Below the pieces are notes generated by a model. It made no database searches. It saw only the letters and a list, made by a program, of their open reading frames with translations, and was not told the origin of the DNA. Positions 4,877 to 6,244 of a stretch of 6,244 nucleotides of DNA are shown piece after piece. How positions within the stretch are numbered: the first letter of the stretch is position 1; the number at the start of each line of letters is the position of its first letter. The stretch spans positions 1 to 6,244 of the forward strand of contig JAOPZP010000310.1 in NCBI GenBank assembly GCA_025964055.1. The letters are read 5' to 3'. Both the position numbers and the translations under genes were made by a program. The DNA comes from Conexibacter sp. (GTDB taxonomy: Bacteria; Actinomycetota; Thermoleophilia; Solirubrobacterales; Solirubrobacteraceae).

Positions 4877-4906
4877 CCTGGGGAACGCAAAGCGCGTATC
4901 CCCAGG
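4877..4906 (+). terminator. terminator hairpin of the cold-shock/zinc-ribbon unit
   Basis: CCTGGGGA (4877-4884) pairs perfectly with TCCCCAGG (4899-4906). The loop itself continues the stem, ACGC (4885-4888) with GCGT (4894-4897), leaving one bulged A (4898) and a 5-nt loop. That is twelve pairs beginning ten bases after the stop codon. No U-tract follows. Confidence 0.65.
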
Positions 4907-4931
4907 CGGCGTTCCACGCTTATGATGCGAT

Positions 4932-4958
4932 CCCGGGGCGGGCAAGTCACGCCCCGGG
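4932..4958 (-). terminator. hairpin across the stop codon of the cupin gene
   Basis: CCCGGGGCG (4932-4940) and CGCCCCGGG (4950-4958) form a 9-bp stem with a 9-nt loop that contains the cupin stop codon (4949-4947). Being symmetrical, it may serve as a second barrier for plus-strand transcription from the cold-shock unit as well as ending the convergent cupin transcript. Confidence 0.5.
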
Positions 4959-5450
4959 CAGCGTTCCCCTCACGTACGGCACGCCCTGGTCATCCGGAGT
5001 GCCGGCATACGCCTCGTCCGGCGACGCCGTCTCGGCGTCCACGCCGGCGCCACGGCGCTGCGCCAGCGGCTCGACGGGGTAGACGCAGTCGACCTCCGCG
5101 CCCTCGCGGCGCGCGCCGACCATCACCATCGTGCACGGCTCGTCGCCGTCGTTGAAGAACGTGTGCTTGGTCCATGCCGGGCAGTGCAGGAGGTCCCAGG
5201 CGCGCAGGGTCCGCTCCTCGCCCTCGACGATCGCCAGGCATGTGCCCGACACCACCAGGAAGTCCTCCTGGCCGTCCTCGCCGTGGTACATCGTGCTGCG
5301 CTCGCCCGGCTCGATCGTGTGCAGGTTGAGGCCGTAGTCCTGGAAGCGCGTGCCCTCGGGCTCGAAGCTCACCGACCGGCCCCAGCCGGGCGCGGCGCGC
5401 CAGGTCGCCTCGGTCGCGTTGGCGATGAACCACCTCGGATCGTCGGTCAT
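4947..5450 (-). CDS. small single-domain cupin protein
   Basis: A 167-aa soluble protein with one cupin beta-barrel at about residues 35-115. Motif 1 is GERSTMYHGEDGQEDFLVVSG (49-69), giving metal-ligand candidates H56 and E62. The first His of the classical HxH pair is replaced (MYH). Motif 2 is PAWTKHTFFN (91-100), giving H96. These ligands usually hold one divalent metal in enzymes such as isomerases and dioxygenases, or in sugar-binding proteins; the substrate cannot be inferred. The tail (about 125-167) is outside the barrel and rich in Asp, Gly and Pro. The start at ATG 5450 is chosen because TAGGCT, a good -10 hexamer, ends seven bases upstream; the in-frame ATG at 5492 would add 14 unrelated, Arg/Pro-rich residues and put that promoter inside the gene. 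It is divergent from rnhA. Confidence 0.85.
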   Translation of the reverse strand: MTDDPRWFIANATEATWRAAPGWGRSVSFEPEGTRFQDYGLNLHTIEPGERSTMYHGEDGQEDFLVVSGTCLAIVEGEERTLRAWDLLHCPAWTKHTFFNDGDEPCTMVMVGARREGAEVDCVYPVEPLAQRRGAGVDAETASPDEAYAGTPDDQGVPYVRGTLPGA

Positions 5451-5457
5451 GCGGGGA

Positions 5458-5463
5458 AGCCTA
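5458..5463 (-). promoter_or_regulatory. candidate -10 (TAGGCT) of the cupin gene, leaderless start
   Basis: TAGGCT on the minus strand (5463-5458) matches TANNNT. Seven bases separate it from ATG 5450, so transcription would begin at or within a base of the start codon. The only SD-like string is the AGG inside this same hexamer. Confidence 0.4.
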
Positions 5464-5493
5464 GGCGGCGCCTCAGCCGTCCTGCCCGGCACC

Positions 5494-5499
5494 TACCAT
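5494..5499 (+). promoter_or_regulatory. candidate -10 (TACCAT) of rnhA
   Basis: TACCAT fits TANNNT and lies nine bases before the ATG at 5509, giving an untranslated leader of only two or three bases. No purine-rich ribosome site precedes the ATG. The hexamer overlaps an out-of-frame ATG at 5498-5500. No clear -35 was found. Confidence 0.35.
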
Positions 5500-5508
5500 G
5501 CCCGGTCC

Positions 5509-6048
5509 ATGTCGCCCCCCGCCAGCACTTTTCGCCGCCGTCGCTCCGCGCCCATCCCCGAGATCCCGATCGTCGCGCGGCCGGGCGAAGCGCTGGTCTG
5601 GACCGACGGCGCGTGCCAGGGCAACCCCGGCCCCGGCGGCTGGGCGGCGATCGTCGTGGTGGAGGGCGCCGACCACGTCGAGCTCTCCGGCGGCGAGCCC
5701 CACACCACCAACAACCGCATGGAGTACATGGCGGCGCTGGAGGGCCTGCGCTCGCTGCCGGCCGCCAGCGTCGCCTGCATCGTCACGGACTCGCGGCTGA
5801 TGCTCGACTCGATGACGAAGTGGATCCACGGCTGGAAGAAGAAGGGCTGGAAGACCGCCTCCGGCGACCCGGTCAAGAACCAGGACCTCGTGACCGCGCT
5901 GGAGGCCGAGATCGGTCGCCACGCGGACGTGCGCTGGCACTGGGTGAAGGGGCACGAGACCGGCGCCGAGCACGCCCACAAGGCGCTCAACGACCGCGCC
6001 GACCGCCTCGCGGTCGCCGCCGCGAAGGTGGCCGCCGGCCAAGCCTGA
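5509..6048 (+). CDS. rnhA: ribonuclease HI
   Basis: A 179-aa cytoplasmic endonuclease that cuts the RNA strand of RNA:DNA hybrids, removing R-loops and lagging-strand primers. The four metal-binding carboxylates are present: D33 (WTDGACQGNPGPGGW), E72 (TTNNRMEYMAALEGL), D94 (VTDSRLMLDSM) and D165 (NDRADRLA). The catalytic His is H149 (VKGHETG). The basic handle that grips the hybrid is intact (WIHGWKKKGWKTASGDPVKN, 105-124), as in E. coli RNase HI. Two differences stand out: an N-terminal extension of about 24 residues with a run of five Arg/Phe/Arg positions (8-12), and a loop after H149 that is about six residues longer than in E. coli before the NxRxD helix. ATG 5509 was chosen because it follows a -10-like TACCAT; upstream in-frame starts overlap the divergent cupin gene. 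Confidence 0.95.
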   Translation: MSPPASTFRRRRSAPIPEIPIVARPGEALVWTDGACQGNPGPGGWAAIVVVEGADHVELSGGEPHTTNNRMEYMAALEGLRSLPAASVACIVTDSRLMLDSMTKWIHGWKKKGWKTASGDPVKNQDLVTALEAEIGRHADVRWHWVKGHETGAEHAHKALNDRADRLAVAAAKVAAGQA

Positions 6049-6066
6049 ATTCCGTCCGCGGCCTCG

Positions 6067-6076
6067 GGGTAGCCCT
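6067..6076 (+). promoter_or_regulatory. candidate -10 region (GGGTAGCCCT) of the last gene
   Basis: The TA lies 12 bases before ATG 6082, and the decamer shares eight of ten bases with the one at the same distance before the sigma factor start (3053-3062). It falls in the 33-bp gap after rnhA, so the last gene probably has its own leaderless promoter rather than depending only on read-through. Confidence 0.35.
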
Positions 6077-6081
6077 TGGCC

Positions 6082-6244
6082 ATGCCTGGATCGAAGAGCC
6101 CCGGACCGAGCGTCAAGGACGACAAGACCTACGAGGCCCTCCGCGACGAGGGTGCCAGCAAGGAGAAGGCGGCCCGCATCGCCAACGCGAAGGCGGGCGG
6201 CACGGACGTCTCCAAGAAGGGCGGCCAGTCGGGCAGCTACGAGG
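6082..6244 (+). CDS. small basic DUF7218-like protein (N-terminal part)
   Basis: The frame opens at ATG 6082, 33 nt after the rnhA stop, and runs off the window after 54 codons. The visible part is hydrophilic and Lys/Gly-rich: MPGSKSPGPSVKDDKTYEAL, then RDEGASKEKAARIANAKAGG, then a K-K-G-G-Q-S-G-S-Y-E stretch at the edge. The YEALRDEG-SKEKAARIANA pattern is familiar from short actinobacterial proteins labelled DUF7218 or as carrying a Rho-termination-factor N-terminal-like domain in the missing C-terminal half. That assignment is from memory of the pattern. Function is unknown; the positive charge suggests nucleic-acid contact. No signal peptide or membrane segment is seen. Confidence 0.7.
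   Translation, partial: MPGSKSPGPSVKDDKTYEALRDEGASKEKAARIANAKAGGTDVSKKGGQSGSYE

Noticed and set aside
4384..4950. 188-codon minus-strand frame across the cold-shock gene
   Set aside because: It is the antisense of a clear cold-shock gene and the zinc-ribbon gene, with no recognisable protein features.
5451..5492. 14-codon N-terminal extension of the cupin gene to ATG 5492
   Set aside because: The extension is Arg/Pro-rich, unlike cupin N-termini, and would place the well-positioned TAGGCT promoter inside the gene.

Overview
High-GC DNA (roughly 70% G+C, GC-rich third codon positions) carrying seven protein genes of an actinobacterial kind, one 34-residue small protein, and several RNA-level control elements. 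The gene mix (DrrA-type exporter, a divergent primary-like sigma factor, many near-leaderless starts, an actinobacterial-type c-di-AMP riboswitch) suggests a deep-branching actinobacterium such as a Thermoleophilia/Solirubrobacterales member. That placement is inference; no rRNA or other marker gene is present.

Left part (1-3037, minus strand): the window opens inside a secreted peptidoglycan-binding protein whose leader (454-316) is a recognisable ydaO/yuaA c-di-AMP riboswitch. Upstream lies a short block with four TTGCAG/CTGCAA hexamers. Then comes a three-gene ABC exporter operon, transcribed ATPase (3028-2042), permease (2045-1278), permease (1281-517), each joined by a 4-nt stop/start overlap.

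Middle (3028-4163, plus strand): divergent from the exporter by only about 40 bp is a sigma-70 family factor with regions 1.1-like, 1.2, 2, 3 and 4, but with substitutions at the residues that read the -35, the extended -10 and the -12 base. It ends in a 12-bp perfect hairpin.

Right-middle (4164-4946, plus strand): a gene-free, highly structured stretch leads into a cold-shock protein gene. Its leader holds an 8-bp hairpin, a possible short upstream ORF, and an upstream sequence perfectly complementary to the cold-shock gene's ribosome binding site. An intercistronic hairpin and a well-placed Shine-Dalgarno site follow, then a 34-aa zinc-ribbon-like protein (CxxC...CxxC). Two strong hairpins separate this unit from the convergent cupin gene.

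Right end (4947-6244): a small cupin protein (minus), ribonuclease HI with intact catalytic residues (plus), and the start of a small basic DUF7218-like protein running off the window. Several genes here show a TANNNT-like -10 hexamer so close to the start codon that the mRNAs would be leaderless or nearly so. The cold-shock and zinc-ribbon genes instead have clear Shine-Dalgarno sites, and the cold-shock gene also has a long predicted leader. No mobile element, tRNA, rRNA or CRISPR array was seen.
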